Below are positions 32,753 through 43,429 of a stretch of DNA of 64,000 bases, one piece after another; the stretch's first letter is position 1, and each line of letters starts with the position of its first letter. Location of the stretch: NCBI GenBank assembly GCA_905116865.2, contig CAJHNH020005968.1:112501-176500 (forward strand), in the 5' to 3' direction. This DNA comes from Candidula unifasciata (Eukaryota > Mollusca > Gastropoda > Stylommatophora > Geomitridae). Position numbers and translations under genes: made by a program. The notes under the pieces were generated by a model. That model was not told the origin of the DNA and searched no databases. It was given only the letters and a program-made list of their open reading frames with translations.

Positions 32753-32938
32753 GTGGTAGAGGGTGGTAGAGTGGTAGAGGATGGTAGAGTGGTAGAGGAT
32801 GGTAGAGTGGTAGAGGATGGTAGAGTGGTAGAGGATTGTAGAGTGGTAGAGGATGGTAGAGTGGTAGAGGATGGTAGAGTGGTAGAGGATTGTAGAGTGG
32901 TAGAGGATGGTAGAGTGGTAGAGGATGGTAGAGGAAGT
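32753..32938. repeat. 18-bp minisatellite, about 10 units
   Basis: Units are GTGGTAGAGGATGGTAGA, with two ATTGTAGA variants at regular spacing. VVEDGR and STTLPS peptides are artefacts. Confidence 0.93.
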
Positions 32939-32982
32939 GGGTGGGGCTGACCCAGAAGAGATGCGTTTTGGTGGTGGCGGTG

Positions 32983-33000
32983 GTGGGGGGGGGGGGGGGG
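32983..33000. repeat. Poly-G tract
   Basis: GGTGGGGGGGGGGGGGGGGG. Confidence 0.9.
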
Positions 33001-33039
33001 TCGAACTCTTATTTCTATCGATAATTTGACTTCTTTTAC

Positions 33040-33165
33040 ATTCCCTCTCTCCATTAAATTATTCAGAAATATGTACATCTGTGAGTTCTCCAATCGGCAC
33101 AGAACATTCAGAACGTCAATGAAATTGTCATCTCCTGTTGTCGCTTATTTTTCTGTGAGTTGTCT
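33040..33165 (-). other. Exon-like block (candidate, unassigned)
   Basis: The minus strand reads ATTGDDNFIDVLNVLCRLEN then SQMYIFLNNLMERGNVKEV. It is regular helical-looking protein sequence, but I cannot name a domain. There is no clear donor. Together with the two blocks downstream it could be part of a host gene or gene relic. Confidence 0.25.
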
Positions 33166-33314
33166 ATAAATAGTTAAATGTGATGCCGGTGTAACATGAT
33201 GAGGTTGATAGGACAAATGACTTTCCCTGACAGGCGGTAGCTACATCAAATCACTAAATAGTATTACATTTATACCTCTAAACAAGGTCATCAAAATCTT
33301 TCATTTGTTTTAGT
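33166..33314. other. Short unassigned spacer
   Basis: No feature recognised. Confidence 0.4.
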
Positions 33315-33535
33315 CTTGAATCGGGAACCGCTTTGGTGTAGCGGCTAGTCGCTGGCCTGCGGATTCGAAGATCGTGGGCTCAAACCCGAGCGGTGCTGGG
33401 TTTTTTTTTTTTTAGAAATGACCTTGGTTCCTAGGTTGACCCAGTCTTAAATGGGTACCGGGTAAAGTCCTGGGAAGTAAAGGCGGTGACGTGATGCTGG
33501 CCACGTCACCTACCAAGGGGTGATTGTTTTATAAC
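33315..33535 (+). repeat. tRNA-derived SINE (R3, complete)
   Basis: A-box-like TGGTGTAGCGGCTAGTCGC and B-box-like GGGCTCAAACCC lie about 40 bp apart. A T run follows (33400-33412), then ACCTTGGTTCCTAGGTTGAC, GGGAAGTAAAGGCGGTGACG and TGATGCTGGCCACGTCACC. The same body, whole or in part, is present at 23786, 29885, 52745 and 60590. Confidence 0.72.
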
Positions 33536-33622
33536 AAGATAGTTCTAGCCCCATGCGCGGGATGCGCCAGAAGGCTTGAATATCTAAATCTATATCCTCT
33601 TCATTTCGCTGTAAACACTTAC

Positions 33623-34115
33623 TTACTTAGTCGCTCCTCTTCTACCTTGGGGTGTAGAGGTTTGCCAGAGAGATCGCCAGACGTCTCTATCAGCAGTTTT
33701 CTTTCTGGCTTTGTTCCATTCCAGTCCTCTGTCAGTCAGGGACTGTCGGATGTTGTCTTCCCAGCGCACCCTGGGTCGTCCCGGAGGTCTGGTTCCCTGG
33801 TTCTTAGCCTCCCATGCTTGCCATGGTGGCCGATTTTCTCCCATTCTGCACACATGTCCAAACCATCGTAACTGTGACTGATCTACTCGGGTTATTAAGG
33901 GCTGGGTATCAAGATCTTGACGTATTGTCTGATTGCGGACTTTGTCCCTTCTTGTCACTTGGACCACCTTTCTCAGGTATCTCATTTCCGAGGCCTGCAG
34001 CTGGCTTCTGTGAGCTGTTGTCATTGCCCATGACTCACACCCATAGGTCAGGACTGGTACATAGGTAGAGCGGTAAACAGCCATTTTCGTCCTCTTGCCA
34101 ATTTCTCTTTGCTAA
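33623..34115 (-). pseudogene. LINE C-terminal tail domain
   Basis: It begins at REIGKRTKMAVYRSTYVPVL and continues TYGCESWAMTTAHR, EMRYLRKVVQVTRRDKVRN, RWFGHVCRMGENRPPW, PPGRPRVRWEDNIRQSL and ends SLWQTSTPQGRRGATK. One frame break, near 34100-34110, separates it from the preceding piece. Confidence 0.85.
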
Positions 34116-34326
34116 GAAACCCTCGGTTTACGGCCTGGAAGAGTCTCCCAGCAGCTGCTTTTCGTGTAGCCAGCTCAGTCTTAATGCCTCCATTTTGGTC
34201 TAATACAACTCCAAGGTATTTGAACTGGTTAACCTGCTCCAAAGCATACTGACCCATCATGATCTGGTGTTTCTTTTCCTCTCTTGAGATCACCATGGTT
34301 TTAGTTTTGGAGACACTGATGGTCAT
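34048..34326 (-). pseudogene. LINE thumb region
   Basis: ISVSKTKTMVISREEKKHQI then LEQVNQFKYLGVVLDQNGG, the K-T-K and YLG boxes that follow the FADD box in LINE polymerases. It is one base out of frame with the polymerase frame ending at 34323. Confidence 0.85.
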
Positions 34327-35426
34327 CCCTTTCTTTCAAGCTCTTCCTTCCAGACAAGTAAGTTGGACTGAAGGTGTGCCTCTGATTTAGCTATCAGGGC
34401 CACATCGTCTGCAAAAGCCAGCTCTGATATACAGATTGGTCTCATCTTCCAGTACCCTACAGAGTACTTCTTTGTCTTCTCCTTACAGGTCTTGATGACA
34501 TCATCCATCATAAGAATGAAGAGGTAAGGTGAGAGAATATCACCTTGTCTAACACCGCTGGTGGTCTTAAATTCTTCTGACTTTTGGTCTGCTGTTCTTA
34601 CATAATTTCTGCACTTTTTGTAGAAACTCTGTATTGCACTGATCAGGGGTGCTGGGATGTTTTTCCCTGCCAAGCAGTCCCAGAGCTTGTTCCAGGGTAC
34701 CTTGTCAAATGCCTTTTCCAGGTCCAAAAAACATAAGTGAATCTCACTCTTATATTCCAGGGCTTTTTCACTCATCTGTCTCAGTGTGAAGATAAGGTCT
34801 TGAGTACTTCGGTTTGCTCTGAAGCCGCACTGGGCCTCGTCCAGCTGTGGCTCTACCAGACTTCTAAGTCTCTGCTCAAGAATTCTAGAGTAACTTTTAC
34901 CGGGAATGCTGAGGAGGGATATGCCTCTGTGGTTTTCACATTGTCTGTTATCACCTTTTTTAAATATTGGTATAATGATGGCAATCTCCCAATCTTTTGG
35001 TATAGTTTTGCTACACCAGGCTGCCTGGAGAACCTTCAGTAGAAGGCGCTCACCTTCGACTCCCATATATTTGACCATCTCTGGTGTTATACCATCATGA
35101 CCTGCTGCTTTTCCCAGCTTAATCTTCTCAATAGCTGCCTTCAATTCTTCCATCCTGATGTTATCTTCCCCATGATTGAATTCCTTCTCAGCAGTGAGGT
35201 CCATTATTTCTGGGTCATGACTTCCCTCAGCGCCGAGGAGCTCTGAGAAGTATTCTTTCCATCTGCCCATGATATCATTTGTAGAAGTAAGCAGAGCCCC
35301 TTCCTTGTCTTTTATGAATTTAAGTGGGCACTCTTTCTCCTTCCTCATGTTCTTAAGGGTCTTGTAGAACAGTTTTTTTGTTTTTCTCTTGCATTCTTTT
35401 CCAACTTTTCTCCAAACTCTTCCCAT
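34323..35426 (-). pseudogene. LINE reverse transcriptase domain (catalytic residues intact)
   Basis: A 367-codon frame. RT motifs in order: LGKAAGHDGITPEMVK (about residue 107), IIIPIFKKGD, NHRGISLLSIPGK, AQCGFRANRSTQDLI, HLCFLDLEKAFDKVPWN (first catalytic Asp), SGVRQGDILSPYLFILMMDD, and ELAFADDVALIAK near residue 340 with both FADD aspartates. It would copy the element's RNA at a nicked target. The N-terminal join to the endonuclease part is broken by a frame shift in an A-rich run near 35380. This domain looks functional; the whole ORF is not. Confidence 0.9.
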
Positions 35427-35429
35427 GAT

Positions 35430-36600
35430 TTCTGTTTTGCTTTAAGCACAATATTTTTGGTCTCTGTTCTGAGTGCCACATATTGTTTATATTTTTTCTA
35501 TTTCTTCAGCTGTGTTCCTGGCTGCCAGGTATTGCTTCCATGCCCTTTTCTTTTCTCCTATTTTCAATTTGACTTCTTCTGTCCACCAAGGTGTCCTGTG
35601 TCCCCGCCTTCCACTTGGGACTTCACCACATGCTTCTACTGCAGCTGCTGTGAGGATATTCTTGAATCTGCACCAGAGAGTTTCAGTGTCCTCTGATGAT
35701 TCTTCTTCAGTTCCTATTGCTTTCACTATAAGCTCCTGGTATCTAGCATTAATATCTGGCTCTCTTAGCTTGTATGCTTTAATCCTCATCCCTTCTTGGT
35801 TGCTTGGTTTCTTGCATAGTTGTCGGTGTTGCCTTTTTGGAGCAGTTCTTTCAGTTGTTCTCTTTATTGTGACCAGATAGTGGTCACTTCCAATCTCTGG
35901 TCCTCTCATGACTCTGGCATCTCTCACAAACTTGAATGAACTTTTCCTAACTATGGCGTAGTCAATGATGGATTTTTCATTCTTTGAAGGTTCACATCTT
36001 GTGTATGCATGTATACGCTTGTGGGGGAATTTTGTGTTTGTAATGACAAGGTTCTGTTCCCTGCAGAATCTGAGAAGTCGCTTGCCATTATCATTCAAAA
36101 CATCTTCACCATATCTCCCGATCACTCCACCCCATCTAGAGTGATCATTTCCTACTCTGGCATTTAGATCTCCTAGGAGGATAATTTCATCGTGACAGTC
36201 ATCTATGGTCTTTTGGAGCAGTTCAAAGAATTCTTCTTTAACATCTACTCGCTCATCTTCATTTGGCCCGTACACAATGACAAAATTGACAATTTTATCT
36301 TCTTCTTTCAGATCTAACACCATTATTCGCTCTGAGATGAATTTCCATCCCTTGATGTTACTAACTTGATTCCTGGCCACAATACAGCCAACACCTCCCT
36401 TGGCTCTCTCCGTCATAGGGACACCACTGTAGAGCAGCATACTTCCATCGTGATCTGTGATTCCTTGCCCCTTTTTCTTGGTTTCAGTCAGAGCCAAGAC
36501 TCCTAATTTTGCTTTCCTCATCTCCCCTACTGACTCGTTTTTCCTTTCCGTTAATGCCTCTTATATTCCATGTTCCATAAATCGTAGTCCGTAAGCCATG
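35430..36600 (-). pseudogene. LINE apurinic-type endonuclease domain
   Basis: The main frame (35487-36521, 344 codons) has LALTETKKKG (the Glu motif), IVYGPNEDE, LLGDLNARVGND near residue 117, YAIVRKSSF and GSDHYLVTIK near residue 212, so the endonuclease active-site motifs are kept. The true start lies upstream in another frame (TTIYGTWNIRGINGKE, the N motif), separated by one base near 36537 in a T run. Downstream, KQYVALRTETKNIVLKAKQK is again out of frame. It nicks DNA to prime reverse transcription. Confidence 0.88.
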
Positions 36601-36837
36601 CCAGTTCGTCGCCGTTATGATCCGTCCGGTTTTCTCTCTGTAGTTACTTGTAATCGTGGTTTAAGGCAAACAGGTGATTGGCCTGTTGTGCCTTTGCATG
36701 GTGGAGGGGCTGCCTCCTTGCGGCCTCCATGCAGGCCGTCTGGCTGATTCACGGTTACCCACTACTTCCGGAGACGCATGAAGCACTCAGGTTCAGCCAG
36801 ACCCTCCTCCTTTTACAGCCGGGCTTGGGACCGGTCT

Positions 36838-37199
36838 TAGCGGAGTTCGCTGTAAGCACAAAAGACATTAACATGTGATCTCCATTGCCGCCGGTCTGCT
36901 GCTTCTCTGCCTATGGTATCCCATGTCAGTTTACATTCCTTCATTTCCCATTCTACTGTCCTTCCCCAGGTTTCCTTAGGTCGTCCACGTCTCCCATCTG
37001 CTGTCCACCGGAGAGCTGTTTTTGCCAGAGTGTCACAGGGCATTCTGCAAACATGTCCAAGCCATCTCCATCGTCTTATTTTAACAACATTTGCCAGTGG
37101 TGCACATTCTGTTTTCCTCCTCAGTTCTTTATTTGTAATCTTGTTTGGCCAAAATATTCGTAGAATTCTCCTTAAACATTTATTTTGGAAAAGTCTCAA
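36838..37199 (-). pseudogene. LINE C-terminal tail
   Basis: MRLFQNKCLRRILRIFWPNK, IRRWRWLGHVCRMPCD, GRRGRPKETWGRTVEWEMKE and DRRQWRSHVNVFCAYSELR. About 120 open codons, the best kept part of this element. Upstream sequence to 37350 reads NGECWEMTAG and related motifs in another frame. Confidence 0.85.
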
Positions 37200-37358
37200 G
37201 TTTATGTGTAATTCCCGCTGTCATTTCCCAACATTCACCGTTGTATAATAGTATTCCTATAATTGTGCTTGTGTATATTCTGAGTTTAGTTTTCAAACTA
37301 AATCCCTTTGACTTCCATATATTGGCAAATGCTTGATTTGCTTTGTTTATTCTTGATG

Positions 37359-37910
37359 TTAATCCTTTCCAGAATCTCCATCTGGAGTAACTTTACTTCC
37401 GAGGTATATAAATTCTTCAACTTCCTCTATTGCTTCATCATATAAGATAACTGGGTTTTCTGTTTTGCAATTATTTCTCATTACTTTAGTTTTACTGGTG
37501 TTTATTTTGAGTCCTTTCTTAAAGGCTGTTGTTGAAAGTCTTTCAATCTTTTCCTGAGTGTTCACATGATGGTTTGATATAAGGCTGATGTCATTTGCAT
37601 AGTTCAAATCCTCTAAAACAGAGGTGAGTAACCACCTGATGCCTCTTTGTCTATCTCGTGCAACTTCCTTCATCTGCCAGTCAATGACCAGACTGAACAA
37701 AAAGGGGATAGAATGCATGCCTGTCTGACTCCTTTACAAATAAACTTTCTGTTGTATGATTATCACAAACTACCTTGAGTTGAAACTTTAAGTAAATGGC
37801 TTGGATCAATTTTGCTATTTTCCGTGGTACACCATAGTGATTCCTTATGCAGGCTTTCAAAGGCTTTTTCAAAATCCACAACGGTCATATAAACTGCACA
37901 ATTCCATTCG
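37359..37910 (-). pseudogene. LINE reverse transcriptase palm, degraded
   Basis: Two overlapping frames: SLHKESLW/KPLKACIRNHYGVPRKIA and LKVVCDNHTTESLFVKESD upstream, then FLFSLVIDWQMKEVARDRQR, EDLNYANDISLIS and GLKINTSKTKVMR. The catalytic box is YAND, so the first aspartate of (F/Y)ADD is N. The upstream RQG box is also lost (SDRHAFYPLF). Confidence 0.8.
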
Positions 37911-38199
37911 TTACTTTGTTCGATTATTTGACGCAGCCTAAAGATGTGATCAATACATGATTTCTCCTTTCTAAATCCTGCTTACTCTTGCCTTATTAAA
38001 CTATCAAGTGCTTGAGTCATTCTTGTAAAAATTATCCGGCTAAAGATTTTACTAATTACTGATAGTAATGAGATACCTCTCCAGTTGTCACAGTTTCCTA
38101 AATCTCATGACTTTGGTAATTTAATAATTGAACCTTTTTTACACACTGGGATTTCTTTTTTGTTCCAAATGTCTCGAAAAATCTTACACAATAGTGCAG

Positions 38200-38270
38200 G
38201 CGTTTGTTGTTGTTGTTGTTGTTGTTATTGATGATTTCTTTTCTTTGTAACTGTTAATTTTTAATAGTAT

Positions 38271-38361
<91 letters not shown>

Positions 38362-38640
38362 ATTTTTTTTAAGTATCAGGCCGCGTGTTTTTTTTAAACA
38401 TATAAAACATGTATGCGCAGCATACATTTTGCATGTAATGCTTTGTAGGTATCTGTACGTCTGTTGACACATGTTGCCGTTTGTAAGTATTGTGTTTGTT
38501 TTTGCAAAACCACACATGTTTCAAATTCAATTAAACTAATCATACAGGCATCAAAATTATAATCATAGAAAAGCAAAACATTTATGATTATGTTTTCTAA
38601 AGATTTTAGGCTTCTTCCCTTTTTTAAAAATATTTTTGGC
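38200..38640. repeat. Block within the LINE holding (GTT)n, (AC)n and (AT)n
   Basis: (GTT)n at 38207-38227, (AC)n at 38270-38287 and (AT)n at 38287-38357. LINE coding resumes on either side (TPGCDGICP above 38667; GISLLSV below 38110), and the block itself, about 420 bp, has no LINE similarity that I can see. It looks like an insertion or a microsatellite expansion. Confidence 0.6.
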
Positions 38641-38666
38641 GTTTTAATTTCCTCCACTTTCAGCAT

Positions 38667-39345
38667 TTATGGGCAGATTCCATCACACCCAGGTGTTCTG
38701 TTAACTTTTTGAGTTTTAATCGCTTCCCTAACCTCTGCCTCTAAAAAAAAAGCCTCCAGGCATATCTGTAGGTTTTCCTGAGCCTCAGGTGTATCAGCAA
38801 GTACAGGTGGGTCTGGACAGTTTAGTAATTCCTGGAAATGTTCTTTCCACCTTTCTAATTTTTCTTTCTCGGCTGTAATCATTTCCCCACCTTTTTGTTT
38901 TTAAAGGCAAATTTTAGTGCGATACCATATTTCCTTTTAGTTTCTTAGTTATGTTGCCCTATGTATTGATGTCCTGCTTATTTGCTGCTTCCTCTGCTTC
39001 TGTTACTAGTTTTCCCATGTACGAAAGTTTATCTGTTTTTGCTCCTGCTTTAACCTTATTGTTCTTTAGTGCATATTTTTTAGAAAATGTTTCTCTTAAT
39101 CTGGCCGATTTTGCATCTACATTTTTCTTTTAATATCTTTCTGTTTTGCTATTTTCTCCCACGTCGATTGGGGAATCCACTCCTCTTTCTTTGACCGCCT
39201 ATATCCTAATATTTTCTCCCCTGTTAATTTGACTGCTTCATTAAATTTGTGGATTACCATTTCTGTTTCTTCTTGTAAAATGCTGAATCTGTTTTCGAGT
39301 TCTATGTTAAATTGCTGTTTGGTAGGTGTGTCCTGCAATTTTCCT
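38667..39345 (-). pseudogene. LINE linker and start of RT
   Basis: MQDTPTKQQFNIELENRFSI and GEKILGYRRSKKEEWIPQST (39117-39338), then after stops EKEKLERWKEHFQELLNCPD and VREAIKTQKVNRTPGCDGIC (38667-38882). These are the usual steps between endonuclease and RT in LINE ORF2. Confidence 0.8.
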
Positions 39346-39510
39346 ACATCATATCGCTGCGGTTTTTGTTCTCCTATTTTAGCTCTCCTTAGTTTTAACC
39401 TGATTTTTCAAATAAGTAAATTATGGTTACTCCCTATATCTTTTGATCTACGTATTGGGGAAAATGCCTGTATTTTCCATTTATAACAATATGGTCAAGT
39501 TGGTTTTCCA

Positions 39511-39938
39511 TGTCACCTTATGAACTGCTTTATGAGGGAAGAGAATTTATTGACTTCTTCAATCAGTGCCACCCATTTCATACTGTACTTCTGGAATTTC
39601 ATCTATCAACAAGAATCCAATATCTTGTCAATGCAAACGCATCTGTCTAAAATAACTTTCTGTGGGTACAAACAGCGGAGTCGATATGCAACTATATACG
39701 GTCGAAATCTTATTTGTTTCCAACCAAAAATTGTCTATTACAAATGTTTTTCAACAGAATATTATTGCACGACATTGTATTGTCATCGACAAAGAGTCTA
39801 AGTGCAGACATTGAGCTCGATAGCTTATAAGAAAATAAGCTAAGAGGTAATGGCAAAGTTGTAGCCCTAGCATCAAACACAATGAGCTAGTTAAGTAAAG
39901 GGTGTTTTTAAAAAAAGGTAATGACAAGAAAAAGAGTG

Positions 39939-39940
<2 letters not shown>
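39511..39940. other. No recognisable gene
   Basis: AT-rich, no motif recognised. The LINE's 5' truncation point lies near 39500. Confidence 0.4.
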
Positions 39941-40004
<64 letters not shown>

Positions 40005-40110
40005 GGGGATAGAGAAAGCGAGGGAGAGAGAAGGAAGGAGAAAAACGGAAGGAGAGAGACTGAGATGGACGGGACGGAACTGAGGGATGGTAGAGAGTGA
40101 GATATTACGG
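39941..40110. repeat. (GA)n repeat and purine-rich flank
   Basis: GA units to about 39998, then G/A-rich sequence to 40250 with imperfect GAGAGA and GGAGAGA motifs. Confidence 0.9.
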
Positions 40111-40251
40111 AAGAGACAGGCAGAAATCGAGAGACAGGGACCGAGAAAGGGGAAAGGGGGTGGGGAGGTGCCCCAGAGAGACGGAGAGACAGGGGCAGTA
40201 GAAGGAGAGAATCTGCAACACAGAGAGATAAATTATAAATTCCTCTACTAT

Positions 40252-40836
40252 TTAAGCATTACCGGTGCGAATTTCATGGTCTGTTCCGAGAGGGAAAAAC
40301 TTAGCAACAAGCCCCACTTCTGATTCCACGTCTGCGACCTCCCCGCCATCAAACACCCAGTTATGCCCCTTGCAATCCCAGACTCCCATCAGCTGAAATT
40401 TCGAAACCGGAAGCCGCGTGTCCCCAAGGTTCATTTCAGTCCGGAAGTTGGAAAGCTGAGTTAATGCAGGCGTCAGACAAATGAAGGGTGGTCGCTGCCC
40501 TTGTTTCCTTCCACGTTTTAAAACATTCACTTTTCTTTTACCCTCCCGTCTTCCTATTACATACGTCCCCTGTCCGAAAATAGGCCGGAGACCCAGTGTC
40601 CGCCCGGTTTTCTTTTCGGTCGATTGGGCATGGCGGGACCTAATGCCGCCATTACCGCGCGCCGACCGTATTCCGGTCTGCCAGCGTATAATAGACAGTC
40701 TTAATAAGACAGGACCGGAAACCGGCTGATTTAAGACCTCTTGCAGTGATTCTGCACTAAACGTTTCACGTCTGCTTAATTTTTTTTTTCTGTTAGTTTC
40801 GTAAACGCACCGACTTGCTGTGCGTCTGTTGCACAC
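40252..40836 (-). other. Unassigned 194-codon open frame in CpG-rich DNA
   Basis: It begins MCNRRTASRCVYETNRKKKL and contains GIRSARGNGGIRSRHAQSTE and LMGVWDCKGHNWVFDGGEV. The stretch 40560-40720 has many CpG (CCGCGCGCCGACCGTATTCC-type). It is one of the longest frames not explained by a repeat. No known domain. A plus-strand frame overlaps. It may be coding, a CpG-rich regulatory region or chance. Confidence 0.25.
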
Positions 40837-40894
40837 TAGGCCGCGATGGCAGATTTTATCTTACCGTCCTTTTCCTTGCTAGATACATTGGTCT

Positions 40895-41195
40895 CCCGGT
40901 GCGGGTTGGGGGGGGGGGTGGGGGGGTGGGGGAGGGGGAGAGAGAACGAGAATAGTTCCACTACCCACTTCCAAGCATGTCATAAGAGTTGACTAATTAG
41001 GGTTGATTTCGAAGATTGAGTGTATCTCTGCTTGAGAATCAGGGAACCAGCAGTGTGCATACAAATAAGCTAGATCTGCGTAAAACTGATAGGGACACAA
41101 ACCGTGTACTGGAACGGCCAAAGCCCAGATGTGGACGAACAACCAAAACTTTACGCTGGAGTTTACAGCCTGTGAACGGGGAAAATGAAAAGATT
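40895..41195 (+). repeat. R2 interspersed repeat copy with internal poly-G
   Basis: CCGGTGCGGGTTGG, G runs (40906-40930), GAATAGTTCCACTACCC, AAGCATGTCATAAGAGTTGAC, GTGTGCATACAAATAAGC, GGACGAACAACCAAAAC and GGAGTTTACAGCCTGTGAACG. Confidence 0.68.
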
Positions 41196-41450
41196 CATTA
41201 GCTAATGTTGATTTGCCGTTGTTGTTGCTGCCATCGATCTTGTTTTTGTCTCCTGGCTGATGTGTCATATATCCGGGGAAGAGTAGATAATCAATCGAAT
41301 ATGACCGTAAATCATAGAGTCGGCCAATAATAACGTTATGATTGTAAATCTCAGAGTGGGCGAATAATTGTAAAAGTAAAATTAGCATCATCATGTGCCG
41401 TGTCGATAAGCTGGTGCCTGTTCACCCTCCCCCACGATCATGAAACTCAC
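41196..41450. other. No recognisable gene
   Basis: Short spacer. A minus-strand frame of 133 codons crosses it and the R2 copy, but no motif is recognised. Confidence 0.35.
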
Positions 41451-41600
41451 AGATCATGTCAGTGCACTTTTCATGCGGCCAAGTCAGTGCACTTATCATG
41501 CGGCCAAGTCAGTGCACTTATCATGCGGCCAAGTCAGTGCACCTGTCATGCGGCCAAGTCAGTGCACTTGTCATGCGGCCAAGTCAGTGCACTTGTCACC
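41451..41600. repeat. 25-bp minisatellite, about 6 units
   Basis: TCATGCGGCCAAGTCAGTGC plus ACTTG/ACTTA/ACCTG, strictly 25 bp apart. Confidence 0.95.
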
Positions 41601-41904
41601 CATATATTTAACCCTTTGCTTTTCCTCCCAAATCTCACTGGTTGTCACCAAGTCTTTGGAGTTTTTTCCGTCTCTGAACACGTGCAAACTTATTGTTTGT
41701 CTGTGTCTGATTTCTTCAGTCAGTTGACAGATTTCGTCTGTCTCGAAGTGAACTGTCTGCCTTGTTTGTTTATCTGTCTTTCCAATCTATTTTGCGAATT
41801 TTGCTCAGAAACTACATAGGGCTGAGAGACAGGTAGACTAGCGGATGGAAGGACGGAAGAATGGACAGACACACATACAGTTGAATAATAAATGGAGAAG
41901 AAAG

Positions 41905-42599
<695 letters not shown>

Positions 42600-43030
42600 C
42601 ATTAGCTGGACGGTCAGGACTGTAGAATGACCAATAAAAGATGTAACGTAAATAAACGTTTTTGATTAGACGTCGACATGGCTTCCGGTTCTATGTGGAT
42701 AATTAGACCCAGGGGAATGTTCTCAGGTGAGACACGGGATCGACAGGATGAGCGAATCTATGCTCCACTGTTCAGACTGCAGGCAGGCCAACACCTGCGC
42801 TCTCTCGTTCTGTGTGGAAGGTAAATCATCCCCCTGAGGAGAGATGAAAGCAACTGCTCTCTTACATACAAAACCTTTGCTGCGGTTGGTGGCTAAAGGG
42901 AAATAATTTATGTGGACATTTTAGTTACAATTATGCAAGTTGTGCTTTTATAGCAAAAGTAAATTTGTGGAAGTTAACAGAAATTAAAACTAACACTCAA
43001 CTTGATGTGTTTTTTTTTTTTTTTTTAATG
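42600..43030. other. No recognisable gene
   Basis: Unique-looking sequence with a T run at 43010-43025. Confidence 0.4.
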
Positions 43031-43151
43031 TTCATGAGAAATTAGAACTGCTGTATGGGGCGGAAACCTGGAGAAAAACTGAAACAATACTAGAAAATTA
43101 CAAACATTCATTAACTGGTGACTGCGCAGAACAGATGAAATTAAAAAGTAT

Positions 43152-43385
43152 ATATAACTTACTTACGTCCTTTTCAGGACGTAATTTTTTCTTATTTGAA
43201 GCCCCACTCTGGCTTTTGCCAGGGGCCGCAATATAGGCAGGTCATCGATATGGCCAATTGTCTGAACGCGGTTTCTGGGACCTCTCCACGGTGATCCTCA
43301 TCCGCGTGGTGGCACTTTGTGTCATCGGGTGTTTATCGCTTGTGTGATGTCCTGGTGGGGTAGAAAGTCAGTCAGTCAGTCAGTC
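43152..43385 (+). repeat. R1 short retroposon, reference copy with 14-bp target-site duplication
   Basis: AAATTAAAAAGTAT is present at 43138-43151 and 43386-43399, an exact 14-bp duplication. Between them the copy shows hairpin 1 (ACGTCC-TTTTCA-GGACGT), hairpin 2 (CTGGC-TTTT-GCCAG), a weak central hairpin (GGTCAT...ATATGGCC), GCGGTTTCTGGGACC, and a tail of AGTC units. This defines R1 as a 234-bp retroposon. Confidence 0.93.
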
Positions 43386-43429
43386 AAATTAAAAAGTATG
43401 ACGATATAACATATAGTAAAATTAGCTAG

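Larger units (their letters stand above)
33610..36850 (-). mobile_element. Near-full-length LINE with AP endonuclease and reverse transcriptase
   Basis: The best preserved mobile element in the window. The minus strand carries, 5' to 3', a leader of about 250 bp, an apurinic-type endonuclease, a reverse transcriptase and the WFGH/GRPR C-terminal tail, then GGAGCGACTAAGTAAGTAAGT, a short TAAG-type tail. I count about five single-base frame breaks, several in T runs, and otherwise little decay. The EN-RT single-ORF layout without RNase H suggests an RTE-type or related clade, but I cannot assign it firmly. It lies directly next to the 3' end of another LINE on the same strand. Confidence 0.9.
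36838..39510 (-). mobile_element. Decayed LINE, 5'-truncated, interrupted by microsatellite sequence
   Basis: A second minus-strand LINE of a different family. From its 5' side: GSNHNLLI-type endonuclease end (about 39420), a linker (FNIELENRFSILQEETEMVI), WKEHFQELLNC and TPGCDGICP, the start of the RT, then after a ~420-bp block with (AC)n(AT)n the RT continues (LGNCDNWRGISLLSVISKIF), a palm block with many stops, YANDISLIS and the tail (RRWRWLGHVCRMPCDT, GRRGRPKETWGRTVEWEM). Many stops and frame breaks. It is clearly dead and older than its neighbour. Confidence 0.85.

Noticed and set aside
32401..33093. One 230-residue protein
   Set aside because: The middle (SSTTLP repeats) is an 18-bp minisatellite. 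Only the two edges look protein-like, so I list them as separate candidate blocks.
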